Source: Murinocardiopsis flavida (GTDB lineage: Bacteria; Actinomycetota; Actinomycetes; Streptosporangiales; Streptosporangiaceae). From it: DNA of 64,000 bases. Where the stretch lies: contig NZ_PYGA01000025.1 of NCBI RefSeq assembly GCF_003014485.1, positions 1-64,000 on the forward strand. The letters run 5' to 3'. Below are positions 17,146-25,701 of this stretch, piece after piece. Position 1 is the stretch's first letter. Every line of letters starts with the position of its first letter. The translations under genes were made by a program, and so were the position numbers. The notes under the pieces were generated by a model. The model was not told the DNA's origin, did not search any database, and saw nothing but the letters and a program-made list of their open reading frames with translations.

Positions 17146-19334
17146 GCGGGGGCGCGACGGCCGCGGCCGGCACCGCGGATCCCGCAGCCACTGCAAGCCC
17201 CGCAACCACGGCAACCCCGGCATCCCCCGCGGCCCGCCGGGCGGCGGGGATGCGCCGTCTGCTCGCCCCCCGCAGCATCGCGGTCGTGGGCGGCGACGCC
17301 GCCGCCGAGGCCATCCGGCAGTGCCGCCGGGTCGGCTACACCGGTGCGGTGTGGGCGGTGCACCCCCGCCGCGCGCACATCGAGGGCGTGCCCTGCGTCC
17401 CCACCGTCGATGACCTGCCCGGCGTGCCCGACGCCGTGCTCCTCGCGGTGCCCCCCGCTGCCGCGGTCGAGGTCGCCGGGCGGCTGTCCCGCATGGGCGC
17501 GGGCGGCATCGTCTGCCACACCTCCGGGTTCGCCGAAGCGGGGGAGGAGGGCGCCGGACTCCAGCGCGCCCTGCTCGACGCCGCCGGCGACACCGTGGTG
17601 ATCGGCCCCAACTGCAACGGCGTCCTGAACTACGCCGACGGCGTCGCCCTCTGGCCCGACCAGCACGGCGGCGAACGGGTCGACCGCGGGGTGGCGATCG
17701 TGTCGCAGAGCGGCAACATCGGCTTGAACTTCACCATGCAGCGCCGGTCGGTGCCGATCACGCACGTCGTCTCGCTCGGCAATGGGGCGGGCGCCGGCCT
17801 GGCCGACGTCGTGGACGCCCTGCTCGACGACGACCGGGTCGACGCGATCGGCCTGCACATCGAGGGCATCGGCGACGTCGCCGCCTTCTCCCGCGCCGCG
17901 CTGCGCGCACTGGAGCGCGGCGTGCCGCTGGCGGTGCTCAAGTCCGGCGCGTCGGAACTCGGCGCGCTCGCCACGCTCTCCCACACCAGCTCCCTCGCAG
18001 GCCCCGACGAACTGAGCGACGCGCTGTTCCGGCGGCTGGGCATCGCCCGGACACCGGACCCGGCCGGGCTGCTGGAGACGCTGAAACTCCTCGCCGTGCA
18101 CGGGGGGCTGGCAGCGGCCGAGGTCGCGTCGGCGAGCTGCTCCGGGGGAGAGGCGTCCCTGGTCGCCGACCTGGCCGAGCCGCGCGGCCTGCGCATGCCC
18201 CCGCTGCCGGGCCCGGTCCGCGAACGGCTCGAAGGGGTCCTCGGGCCGCACGTGCCGGTCGCCAACCCGCTCGACTACCACGGCTACATCTGGGGCGACC
18301 TCGCGGCGCAGACCGCCTGCTTCGCCGCCTTCCTCGGCAGCGGGGCGGCGGCGCACCTGCTGGTACTCGACTTCCCCCGTCCGGACGTCTGCGGCACCGA
18401 CCACTGGCGCACCACACTCGACGCGTTCATCGCCGCGCACCGCGCGCACCCCGTTCCGGCCTGCGTGGTCAGCTCCCTACCCGAGGGCCTCCCGGAGTCC
18501 GTCCGCGGGGAGATCCTCGCGGCGGGCATCGCCCCGATGCAGGGGATCGCGGAGTGCCTCGACGCCGTCCGCGCGGCCGCCGAGGTCGGCGCGGCGCAGC
18601 GGCGCGCCCGCGCGGGCCCGCCCGCGCCGCCCGGCCCGCCGCCCGCGGCAACGCGCCGCCTGGACGAGTGGGAGAGCAAGCGCGCGCTCGCGGCACACGG
18701 CGTCGCCGTCCCGGCGGGGCGGCTGGTCGCCGACGGCGCGGGCGCCGCAGCGGCGGCGGCCGACCTCGGCTACCCGGTCGTGCTCAAGGCGGTGGCGGCG
18801 CACCTGGCGCACAAGACCGAGGCCGGCGCGGTGCGGGTCGACCTGCGCACGCCCGACGACCTCGCCGCGGCACTGGAGTCGATGCGCGGGCTGGGCGACC
18901 GGTTCCTCGTCGAGCGGATGGCCGGCGGCGCGGTGGCGGAGCTGATCGTCGGCGTCCGGTGGGACCCGGTATTCGGGGCCGCCCTGACCGTCGGCGCGGG
19001 CGGGACGCTCGTTGAGCTGCTGCGCGACAGCGCGACCAGCCTGCTCCCGGTGTCGCGCGACGACATCGGGGCGTCGCTGCGCTCTTTGCGCACCTGGCCG
19101 CTGCTCGCCGGGTACCGGGGGCGGCCCGCGGGGGACGTGGCGGCGGCGGTCGAGGCGATCGCCGCTGTGGCGGACCTCGCCGCGGCGGACGCCGACCGCG
19201 TCACCGAGATCGATCTCAACCCGCTGCTGGTGCTGCCGGAGGGCGCGGTGGCGGTCGACGCGGTGGTCACCGTGCGCGCGGGCGCGGCGGTGGGAACGGC
19301 AGAACCGGACACGGAGGAGGACGGCGATGGGTGA
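17142..19334 (+). CDS. Acetate-CoA ligase-family protein (ADP-forming acyl-CoA synthetase)
   Basis: 730 residues, single-chain fusion. Ala/Thr-rich leader (1-30), CoA-binding domain (LLAPRSIAVVGGD, IGPNCNGVLNY), succinyl-CoA-ligase-like domains with VSQSGNIGLNF and the phospho-His region TLSHTSSLAG, and a C-terminal ATP-grasp domain (DEWESKRALAAHGV, GYPVVLKAVAAHLAHKTEAGAVRVDL, EIDLNPLLV). ATG overlaps the dehydrogenase stop; its own end overlaps caiD by eight bases. It probably activates carnitine, crotonobetaine or butyrobetaine, replacing the AMP-forming CaiC. Confidence 0.83.
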   Translation: MSGGATAAAGTADPAATASPATTATPASPAARRAAGMRRLLAPRSIAVVGGDAAAEAIRQCRRVGYTGAVWAVHPRRAHIEGVPCVPTVDDLPGVPDAVLLAVPPAAAVEVAGRLSRMGAGGIVCHTSGFAEAGEEGAGLQRALLDAAGDTVVIGPNCNGVLNYADGVALWPDQHGGERVDRGVAIVSQSGNIGLNFTMQRRSVPITHVVSLGNGAGAGLADVVDALLDDDRVDAIGLHIEGIGDVAAFSRAALRALERGVPLAVLKSGASELGALATLSHTSSLAGPDELSDALFRRLGIARTPDPAGLLETLKLLAVHGGLAAAEVASASCSGGEASLVADLAEPRGLRMPPLPGPVRERLEGVLGPHVPVANPLDYHGYIWGDLAAQTACFAAFLGSGAAAHLLVLDFPRPDVCGTDHWRTTLDAFIAAHRAHPVPACVVSSLPEGLPESVRGEILAAGIAPMQGIAECLDAVRAAAEVGAAQRRARAGPPAPPGPPPAATRRLDEWESKRALAAHGVAVPAGRLVADGAGAAAAAADLGYPVVLKAVAAHLAHKTEAGAVRVDLRTPDDLAAALESMRGLGDRFLVERMAGGAVAELIVGVRWDPVFGAALTVGAGGTLVELLRDSATSLLPVSRDDIGASLRSLRTWPLLAGYRGRPAGDVAAAVEAIAAVADLAAADADRVTEIDLNPLLVLPEGAVAVDAVVTVRAGAAVGTAEPDTEEDGDG

Positions 19335-20112
19335 CGCGGTACGCACAACGGCGGCGGACGGGGTGCTGACGATCACCCTCGACCGCCCCAAGGCGAACGC
19401 GATCGACGTGGCGACCAGCAGGGAGCTGTACGCGGCGTTCGCGCGGCTGCGCGACGACGACGCCCTGCGCGTCGCCGTCGTCACCGGGGCGGGCGAGCGC
19501 TTCTTCTCCGCGGGCTGGGACCTCAAGGCCGCGGCGGAGGGCGAGGCCATCGACGCCGACCACGGCCCGGGCGGCTTCGCCGGGCTCACGGAGTTCTTCG
19601 GCCTGCACAAGCCGGTGGTCGCGGCCGTCAACGGCCTTGCGCTCGGCGGCGGCTTCGAGCTCGCGCTCGCGGCCGACCTGATCGTCGCCGCCGACACGGC
19701 CGAGTTCGCGCTCACCGAGGTCACGATGGGGATGGTCGCCGACTCCGGCGGGGTGCTGCGGCTGCCGCGCCGCGTCCCGCGCGCCGTCGCCGCCGACATG
19801 CTCTTCACGGGACGCCGCATGGCGGCGGCGGAGGCGCACTGGCACGGCCTGGTGGCGGAGGTGGTGCCGCAGGGCGAGACGGCCGCTGCGGCGGCGCGGC
19901 TCGCCCGGACCATCGCCGACGCCGCGCCGCTGGCGGTCGCGGCCGTCAAGGAGATCCTCGACGCCACCGAGGGCGACGACCTGGCAGCGGCCTACCGGCG
20001 GCTGCGCGCCGGGGACCTGCCGCGCTACCGGGCCATGCTGGGGTCGGCCGACGCGGAGGAGGGGCCGCGGGCCTTCGCCGAGAAGCGCCCGCCGCGCTGG
20101 CAGGGGAGGTAG
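19327..20112 (+). CDS. caiD: Carnitinyl-CoA dehydratase / crotonobetainyl-CoA hydratase
   Basis: 261 residues, the same length as E. coli CaiD, and near-identical over diagnostic blocks: ITLDRPKANAID, FFSAGWDLKAAAEGEA, GPGGFAGLTE, GGGFELALAAD, DSGGVLRLP, TGRRM, AFAEKR-P-W-GR ending. Enoyl-CoA hydratase fold; interconverts crotonobetainyl-CoA and L-carnitinyl-CoA. It is the anchor for assigning the whole operon to carnitine/butyrobetaine metabolism. Last gene of the operon, followed by a strong bidirectional hairpin. Confidence 0.92.
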   Translation: MGDAVRTTAADGVLTITLDRPKANAIDVATSRELYAAFARLRDDDALRVAVVTGAGERFFSAGWDLKAAAEGEAIDADHGPGGFAGLTEFFGLHKPVVAAVNGLALGGGFELALAADLIVAADTAEFALTEVTMGMVADSGGVLRLPRRVPRAVAADMLFTGRRMAAAEAHWHGLVAEVVPQGETAAAAARLARTIADAAPLAVAAVKEILDATEGDDLAAAYRRLRAGDLPRYRAMLGSADAEEGPRAFAEKRPPRWQGR

Positions 20113-20126
20113 CGGCGGGGGACGGT

Positions 20127-20168
20127 GCCCCGCGGATGCCCCGGTGACACGGGGGGCATCCGCGGGGC
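20127..20168. terminator. Strong 16-bp hairpin between caiD and the convergent HD gene
   Basis: GCCCCGCGGATGCCCC (20127-20142), loop of ten, then its exact complement (20153-20168). It lies 14 bases after the caiD stop and 25 before the stop of the convergent HD gene, so it probably terminates both. Confidence 0.8.
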
Positions 20169-20193
20169 CCGGGTCACGCGCCCCGTGCCCGGG

Positions 20194-20757
20194 TCAGGCG
20201 CCCTGGGTCCAGGGCCGTTCGGGGTCGATCACCCGGCGAACCATCGGCTCGAAGACGTCGAGGGGCAGCGTGTCGTAGTCGGGGTCGAAGCTGGCCTGGT
20301 CGTACAGCTCGCAGAAGTCGACGCACGCCTGGTAGTGGGGGCTGTCGGCGAAGTGGTCGCGGGCGTTGCGGTCGTCCCCGTAGTGGTGGGCGTAGTAGTA
20401 CATCTGGAACGCGCCGTGGTGCTTGACGATCCAGTGCACCTGCTCGCTGACGTAGGGGCGCACGATGGCGGCCGCCATCTCGCTGTGGTTGTCGGGGGCC
20501 AGGTCGTCGCCGAGGTCGTGGAGCAGGGTTGCCACCACGTAGTCCTCGGGGCGGCCGTCGCGGTGCGCGCGGGTGGCGGCCTGGAGGCTGTGCTCGTAGC
20601 GGGTGACCTGGTAGCCGTCGAAGGAGTCCTTCAGCGACTCCAGCGCGGCGAGGAGCCGGTCGGGCAGCCCGCGCTTGATCTCGGTCTCCCGTTCGGCGAG
20701 GAAGAGGTAGTCCTCCTTGGTCCCCTCGGACATCTGCCGGAAGCTCACGGTCCGCAT
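20194..20757 (-). CDS. HD-domain protein, PhnZ-like diiron oxygenase candidate
   Basis: 187 residues. YEHSLQAATRAHRDG, VVATLLHDLGDDLAPDNHSE, IVKHHGAFQMYYY and CELYDQASFDPDYD supply H56, H80-D81, H91, H113/114 and D153, the ligand order of the HD diiron fold; the H56-to-H80 gap and YEHSLQ/LEHSLQ wording match PhnZ. The loop before H91 is shorter than in PhnZ, and its Tyr/Glu pair is not clearly conserved, so substrate and reaction are open (oxygenase or phosphohydrolase). AGGAGG precedes the ATG. Third gene of a leftward unit after the amidohydrolase and Rieske protein. Confidence 0.7.
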   Translation of the reverse strand: MRTVSFRQMSEGTKEDYLFLAERETEIKRGLPDRLLAALESLKDSFDGYQVTRYEHSLQAATRAHRDGRPEDYVVATLLHDLGDDLAPDNHSEMAAAIVRPYVSEQVHWIVKHHGAFQMYYYAHHYGDDRNARDHFADSPHYQACVDFCELYDQASFDPDYDTLPLDVFEPMVRRVIDPERPWTQGA

Positions 20758-20768
20758 GGTCGATCCTC

Positions 20769-21170
20769 CTAGGTGGTGGTGCGGCGCGGCGGCCGCAGGT
20801 CGATGACGACCGCGCCGTCGTCGATCCGGACGGGGTAGGAGCGCGCCCGGAGCCCCGGGTCGGCGAGGGACTGCCCGCTCTCGACGTCGAACTCCCAGCC
20901 GTGCCACGCGCAGCGCAGCACGCGCCCCTCGCGCTCGTACTCGAATCCGAAGAAGTCGTCGGCGGTGCGCGTGGTGCCTGTCAGCGGGCCTTCACACAGC
21001 GCGCCGCCGGCGTGCGGGCAGACGCCGTGCAGGGCGAAGAACCGGCCGTCGACGCGGAACAGCCCGATCCGCCGGCGGCCCACCTTGAGGAGCAGCCGCT
21101 CGCCGTCGCCGAGTTCGTCCTCCCGGCAGGCGGTCACCCGCCCGTCGGTGTCGCTGTCAAGCACCCGCAC
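20769..21170 (-). CDS. Rieske [2Fe-2S] ferredoxin
   Basis: 133 residues. CPH (C51, H53) and CAWHGWEFD (C87, H90) form a complete Rieske cluster site; the intervening loop is about 33 residues, longer than in ring-hydroxylase ferredoxins but usual in a common actinobacterial subfamily. GTG start at 21168-21170 overlaps the amidohydrolase by 14 bases. A likely electron carrier for an oxygenase; the only candidate partner in the operon is the HD protein. Confidence 0.85.
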   Translation of the reverse strand: MRVLDSDTDGRVTACREDELGDGERLLLKVGRRRIGLFRVDGRFFALHGVCPHAGGALCEGPLTGTTRTADDFFGFEYEREGRVLRCAWHGWEFDVESGQSLADPGLRARSYPVRIDDGAVVIDLRPPRRTTT

Positions 21171-22254
21171 CGGCGGCCTCCTCGCGTGGCCGGGCCGCGG
21201 GCAGCCGGTAGAGGGCGCGGGCGTTGCCGTCGAGGACGGCGTCGCGCCACTCGGCGGGGAAGCGGGTGGTGAACGGGTCGTCGAAGTCCCAGTGGGGGTA
21301 GTCGGAGGCGAACATGAGCATGTCGCGCCCGCCGATGTCGTCCAGCGCGGTCCACAGCGCGTCGGGGTTGCGGGGCCGCTCCAGCGGCTGGGTGGTGACG
21401 CGGACGAACTCGTGGGCGTACTCGCTGGGCAGCCGCTTGAGCCACGGCGTCTCCTTGCGCAGCGCCGTGTAGTCGGCGTCGAGTCGCCACAGGACGGCGG
21501 GCAGCCACGCGACCCCGCACTCGACCAGGACCAGCCGGGTGTGCGGGTAGCGCTCGAAGACGCCGTGCGCGAGGACGCTGGCGAGGTGGCCCATGCCCGT
21601 CTCGCACAGCATGGCGTGGGTCTCCCAGTAGAAGGTGGGCGGGCCCGTTCCGGTGGGGTTGGCGTTGACGCCGCCCTGGCCGCCGAGGTGCGCGGCGATC
21701 GGCAGCCGCATCTCCGATGCGGCCTCCCACATGGGGTGGAAGAAGGGGTCGCCGTAGGGGCGCTGCGAGCCCGACGTCACCACGACCTGCGACACGCTGG
21801 GGTGGCCGCCGACCCGGCGGATCTCGGCGGCGGCGCCCTCGGGGTCCTGCGGGGCGACGGTGATGGAGATCCGCAGCCGGTCGTCCAGCGGCGCCCAGGT
21901 GTCGAGGACCCAGTCGTTGTGGGCGCGCGCCAGCGCGCTCGCGTAGTAGGGGTTGGCGAGCGTGGACACCTCCATGCCCTCCTCGCCGAGCAGGATCGCG
22001 TAGTCCAGGTCGTAGCGGTCCAGCAGCTGCTCGCACATGTAGGCGTAGTCGGTGGCGGGGGCGCCGCCGCTCGGCGGGAGGGTGTCGTAGCGCATGTAGC
22101 CCTCGGGGTGCAGCCAGGCGCGGTGCCCGTGGGGGAACGAGTCGCGGCCGCCGGGCAGCTCGCCCCGGTCGAGGTAGTCGCGGAAGCTCCGATCCAGGTA
22201 GGGGAGGAGGACGCGGGCGGAGTCCCACCCGTTGTGCACGTCGCAGTCGATCAC
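21157..22254 (-). CDS. Amidohydrolase-2 family metal-dependent hydrolase/decarboxylase
   Basis: 365 residues. VIDCDVHNGWDSARVLLPYL (D-x-H variant of HxH), PIAAHLGGQG (His), and MLMFASDYPHWDFDDP (metal Asp with DYPHWD) mark the ACMSD/gamma-resorcylate decarboxylase-like branch. GTG 22252-22254 was chosen for AAGGAGG a few bases upstream; the longer upstream start would cross the operator. First gene of the IclR-divergent unit; the substrate is unknown. Confidence 0.82.
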   Translation of the reverse strand: MIDCDVHNGWDSARVLLPYLDRSFRDYLDRGELPGGRDSFPHGHRAWLHPEGYMRYDTLPPSGGAPATDYAYMCEQLLDRYDLDYAILLGEEGMEVSTLANPYYASALARAHNDWVLDTWAPLDDRLRISITVAPQDPEGAAAEIRRVGGHPSVSQVVVTSGSQRPYGDPFFHPMWEAASEMRLPIAAHLGGQGGVNANPTGTGPPTFYWETHAMLCETGMGHLASVLAHGVFERYPHTRLVLVECGVAWLPAVLWRLDADYTALRKETPWLKRLPSEYAHEFVRVTTQPLERPRNPDALWTALDDIGGRDMLMFASDYPHWDFDDPFTTRFPAEWRDAVLDGNARALYRLPAARPREEAAGAGA

Positions 22255-22271
22255 CGGGACCTCCTTCGTTG

Positions 22272-22306
22272 TGCTCAAATTGCACGGCAATGCTCATATA
22301 GCACGG
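22272..22306. promoter_or_regulatory. Tandem IclR operator candidates TGCTCAWATWGCACGG
   Basis: TGCTCAAATTGCACGG (22272-22287) and TGCTCATATAGCACGG (22291-22306) are direct repeats with a 19-bp period, 14 of 16 identical; the second also has TGCT-5-AGCA symmetry. They lie between the divergent amidohydrolase and iclR starts, immediately upstream of the amidohydrolase ribosome-binding site. Confidence 0.7.
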
Positions 22307-22350
22307 TACCGAACGTCAACACCGCGCCGTCGACCGCCATACTTGAACGC

Positions 22351-23094
22351 ATGAAACCGCTGGAAACCGTCGACCGGGCGCTTCAGGTCCTCCAGGTGTT
22401 CGACCAGGACCACCGCGAACTCGGCGTCGGCGAACTCGCCGCGAGCCTGGGGATCCACCACAGCAGCGCGTCCCGGCTCGCCGCGACCCTCGCACTGCGC
22501 GGGTTCCTGGAGCGCTCCGCCGACTCCGAGCGCTACCGCGTCGGCCCGGAGCTGCGCCGCCTCGGCCTCCTCGGCCTCACGAGCCCCGACCTGCTGAACG
22601 AGGCCCGGCCCATTATGGACGCGCTCGTGGAGCGCGTCGGCGAGACCGTCGCGCTCTCCCAGGTCGACGGCGACCGCAGCATCGACATCGCCGAGGCGCC
22701 CGGGCGGCACGTCATCGGCGCCCGGCAGTGGCTCGGCCGCCGCTTCCCCCTGCACGCCACCTCCGACGGCAAGGTCTTCCTCGCCTTCGCCGTCGGGCGC
22801 CCGGCAGCGCTGGAGACGGAGCTGGAGCGGTACACCGAGTGGACGATCACCGACCCCAGCGTCCTCGCCAAGGCGCTCGACCGGGTGCGCGAACGCGGCT
22901 GGGCCTATGCGGGCTCGGAGTTCGAGGAGGGCCTCGCGGGGGTCGCGGCGCCCGTCTTCGACGCCGCCGGGCGCTGCGTCGCCGCACTCAACATCACCGG
23001 CCCCGACTACCGCATGCCCAAGGACCCCGACGAGCTCGGGACGGCCTGCCGCGCGGCGGCCGACCGCATCACCACCCGCCTCGGCGGCCCTTGA
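22351..23094 (+). CDS. IclR-family transcriptional regulator
   Basis: 247 residues. HTH in VDRALQVLQVFDQDHRELGVGELAASLGIHHSSASRLAATLALRGFLER, then an effector domain with HATSDGKVFLAF and GSEFEEGLAGVAAPVFDAAG. Divergent from the amidohydrolase/Rieske/HD operon across a 96-bp gap with twin direct repeats, so it is its probable regulator. It is distinct in sequence and operator from the IclR at 14143. Confidence 0.87.
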   Translation: MKPLETVDRALQVLQVFDQDHRELGVGELAASLGIHHSSASRLAATLALRGFLERSADSERYRVGPELRRLGLLGLTSPDLLNEARPIMDALVERVGETVALSQVDGDRSIDIAEAPGRHVIGARQWLGRRFPLHATSDGKVFLAFAVGRPAALETELERYTEWTITDPSVLAKALDRVRERGWAYAGSEFEEGLAGVAAPVFDAAGRCVAALNITGPDYRMPKDPDELGTACRAAADRITTRLGGP

Positions 23095-23228
23095 GCCACG
23101 GCGCCGGGACCACGCCGCCGGGACCACCCCGCAGAAGTCCCGCGACGCCTGGTCCAGCAAGCCAGGCCGCGGCGCCGGGGCGTGTTGCCTGCTGCGCGGC
23201 GCCGCGGCCCCGGCGCCGCTGTCAGTCG

Positions 23229-23423
23229 TCAGTCGGAAAGTGTGATCGCCCGCGAGGGGCACAGCCGCACGGCGGCCCGCGCCGCCTCGGCGTCCTCCCC
23301 GTCGGGCTCTCGTTCCAGGACGACGACGCGGCCGTCATCGTCGTCCTGTGTGAAGACGGCGGGGGCGGTCAGCGCGCACATCCCCGCCCCCGCGCACGCC
23401 TCGCGGTCGGTGCCGATCCTCAC
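23229..23423 (-). CDS. 3Fe-4S ferredoxin, P450 redox partner
   Basis: 64 residues. CAGAGMC and a later CPSRAI give three cluster cysteines (C10, C16, C55), the signature of actinobacterial 3Fe-4S ferredoxins. GTG start overlaps the P450 stop (GTGA), so it is translationally coupled and presumably donates electrons to that P450. Acidic mid-region ([16 protein letters not shown]) is typical. Confidence 0.88.
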   Translation of the reverse strand: MRIGTDREACAGAGMCALTAPAVFTQDDDDGRVVVLEREPDGEDAEAARAAVRLCPSRAITLSD

Positions 23424-24667
23424 GACGGCGCCGCCCAGGTGACGGGGAGCCGCCGGACCCCGTAGACCGCCGAGGTCTCGCGGAGGGGGACCTCGGCGGC
23501 GGGGACCGCCAGCCGCAGCCCGGGGAACCGCTCGAACAGTGCGCGGTAGGCGATGCGCATCTCGACGCGGGCGAGCTGCTGGCCCAGGCACTGGTGGACG
23601 CCGTGCCCGAACGCGAGGTGGCGGCGGGCCCCCGTCCGGTCGAGCCGGAGGTCGGCCGAGTCGGGGAACATGTCGGGATCGCGGTTGACCGCGGGCAGCG
23701 ACACCATCACCGTCTCGCCCTTGCGGACGAGTCGGCCGTCCAGTTCGACGTCCTCCAGCGCGGCCCGGGTGGGCGCGCCGAGGTGCAGGATCGACAGGTA
23801 GCGCAGCAGTTCCTCGACGGCGTTCGCCGCCAGTGCGTCGTCGGCGCGGAACGCGGCGAGCTGCCGCGGGTGCCGGAGGAGCGCGAAGGTCCCCAGCGCC
23901 AGCATGTTCGCCGTGGTCTCATGCCCGGCCACGAGCAGGATCAGCGCGATGTTGGTCAGCTCCTCGTCGCTGAGTTCGCCCTCTGCGACGAGGCCGCCGA
24001 GCAGGTCGTCGCCCGGCGCCGTGCGCGTGCGCCGCACCAGTCCGGCCAGGTAGTCGGTGAGCGTGCCCAACGCGGCCATGGTCTGCTGCTCGGTGCTCTC
24101 CAGGTCGACCATGACACTGCTCTGCTCCTCGAACAGCGTGTGATCGGAGTAGGGGACGCCGAGGAGTTCGCAGATCACCAGGGAGGGGATCGGCAGCGCG
24201 AACGCCGACACCAGGTCGGTCGAGGTCCCGGCCCGCTCCATGGCGTCGAGGCGGTCGGCGGTGATCGCGGCGATCCGCGGCTCCAGCCGGCGCATGCGGT
24301 GCACGGTGAACCGGCCGGTGAGCATCCGCCGATAGCGGGTGTGGTCGGGCGGGTCCATGTTGATGAACCAGCCGGGCGCCGCCGGCTGCCGCGCGCCTCC
24401 GGGCCGGGGAACCGTCGCGAAGACGGTGTGCTTGACGTCGGGCCGGTTGCTGAACCGCGGGTCCGCCAGGACGGCGCGCGCCGTCGCGTGGTTCGTCACC
24501 AGCCAGCCGACGTGCCCGTCGAAGTACGCCATGCGGGTGAGGGGTTCCGCGGTGCGCAGCCGGTCGAGCTCGGGCGGGGGGTCGAAGGGGCAGCCCGGAG
24601 CGCGCCCGGTCGGCAGGGCGACGGGTTCGGAACCGGCCCCGGTGGTCCTCGCAGGGTTTCTGGCCAT
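23420..24667 (-). CDS. Cytochrome P450
   Basis: 415 residues. I-helix AGHETT (247-252), ExxR at E286-R289, and heme loop FGHGVHQC with the thiolate Cys360. It resembles the CYP105/CYP107-type bacterial P450s. ATG 24665-24667. Operon with its ferredoxin; twin palindromes in the promoter suggest control by the divergent TetR. No biosynthetic genes surround it, so a detoxification or xenobiotic role is as likely as secondary metabolism. Confidence 0.9.
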   Translation of the reverse strand: MARNPARTTGAGSEPVALPTGRAPGCPFDPPPELDRLRTAEPLTRMAYFDGHVGWLVTNHATARAVLADPRFSNRPDVKHTVFATVPRPGGARQPAAPGWFINMDPPDHTRYRRMLTGRFTVHRMRRLEPRIAAITADRLDAMERAGTSTDLVSAFALPIPSLVICELLGVPYSDHTLFEEQSSVMVDLESTEQQTMAALGTLTDYLAGLVRRTRTAPGDDLLGGLVAEGELSDEELTNIALILLVAGHETTANMLALGTFALLRHPRQLAAFRADDALAANAVEELLRYLSILHLGAPTRAALEDVELDGRLVRKGETVMVSLPAVNRDPDMFPDSADLRLDRTGARRHLAFGHGVHQCLGQQLARVEMRIAYRALFERFPGLRLAVPAAEVPLRETSAVYGVRRLPVTWAAPS

Positions 24668-24695
24668 GACGGCGCCTCTCGAACGTGCGGACAAT

Positions 24696-24753
24696 AATAG
24701 GAGAGTACTCCTATTTTAAGAGTTGACAACCAAAATAGGAGTAGACTCCTAAC
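24696..24753. promoter_or_regulatory. Two TetR-type operators AATAGGAG-4-CTCCTATT in P450/tetR intergenic region
   Basis: Site 1 (24696-24715) is AATAGGAG-AGTA-CTCCTATT, perfect arms. Site 2 (24734-24753) is AATAGGAG-TAGA-CTCCTA, with six matching bases in each inner arm. Site centres are 38 bases apart. On the minus strand TTGTCA (24724-24729) and TACTCT 16 bases further could be the P450 -35/-10, with the -10 inside site 1. The rest of the 328-bp gap shows nothing clear. Confidence 0.72.
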
Positions 24754-24995
24754 CAAGGTTCGAGTGAGGACTGAGTGCGGGCCGCGCACCGCAGGGGGCC
24801 CGCACAGGGGAGAGGTGGCCGCCGCCGCGGCCGCGAAGCGTCCGGGCGAAGCGTCCGATGAAGCCAACGGCTACGAGACGTCCCGCGGATCGGCGGCGCA
24901 GCCGATAGGCTGTGGGCGCTCTGCGGCGCCGCGACCTCGCAGGGGATCCCCCCGAGCACGCCGCACGGCCAGACGGGAGTACACGCGATCCGCGC

Positions 24996-25607
24996 ATGAG
25001 CACAACGACGGAAGCCGCCCGCAGCGGGCGCTGGGAGCGCAAGAGGGTCCGCACCAAGACGGCGATCCAGGGGCACGCCCTGCGGCTGTTCCGCGAGCAG
25101 GGCTACCAGGCCACCACCGTCGACCAGGTGGCGGAGGCCGCCGACGTCGCCCCCAGCACGGTCTTCCGCTACTTCCCGGCAAAGCACGACCTCGCCGTCC
25201 TGGCCGACTACTTCCCGCTCGCCGACGCCGCCCGGGAGGCGTTCGAGGCGCAGCCGCCCGAGTTGGGCTCTATCGGGGCACTGCGCGAAGCGATCCGCGC
25301 GGTCTTCGCCGACCTCACCCCCGCCGAGCGGTCCGCACGCTACGAGCGCGACCTGGCGTGGCTCGCGATCCCGGAAGTCTGGGCCGCGAACGTCGAGATC
25401 GTCACCAAGAGCCGGTCCATGGTCCGCGACCTCATCGCTGGCAGGTGCGGCCGCGGCCCCGACGACCCCGCGGTGCGCGCCCTCGCCGACGCCGTAGTGG
25501 GCGTCAGCCTCGGCGCCCTCCTCGACTCCCTGCACGCACCGGACGTCGACCCCGTCGAGGCACTGGACCAGGCCCTCGCCCACCTCGAACCCGGCCAGTC
25601 CCTCTAG
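24996..25607 (+). CDS. TetR-family transcriptional regulator
   Basis: 203 residues. HTH in RTKTAIQGHALRLFREQGYQATTVDQVAEAADVAPSTVFRYFPAKHDL (about 18-66), with the FRYFPxKxDL recognition-helix end common among P450-linked regulators. ATG 24996 follows a 19-residue polar N-terminus. Divergent from the P450/ferredoxin pair; the twin operators lie closer to the P450 than to its own start. Confidence 0.86.
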   Translation: MSTTTEAARSGRWERKRVRTKTAIQGHALRLFREQGYQATTVDQVAEAADVAPSTVFRYFPAKHDLAVLADYFPLADAAREAFEAQPPELGSIGALREAIRAVFADLTPAERSARYERDLAWLAIPEVWAANVEIVTKSRSMVRDLIAGRCGRGPDDPAVRALADAVVGVSLGALLDSLHAPDVDPVEALDQALAHLEPGQSL

Positions 25608-25701
25608 CGGCCACCCCGAACGGCATCGCAGGCCGGCTCGCGATCGTCATCCGACACAACCCGCCTGATTTCTCCGGTCCAACGTATTCCGATATGGGTA
25701 T

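Noticed and set aside
20965-23094. Extended 709-codon frame upstream of the IclR gene
   Set aside because: The real start is ATG 22351; the extension is antisense to the amidohydrolase and Rieske genes.
23229-25607. P450 cluster as part of a biosynthetic gene cluster
   Set aside because: No PKS, NRPS, terpene or RiPP gene is nearby; only a ferredoxin and a regulator accompany the P450.
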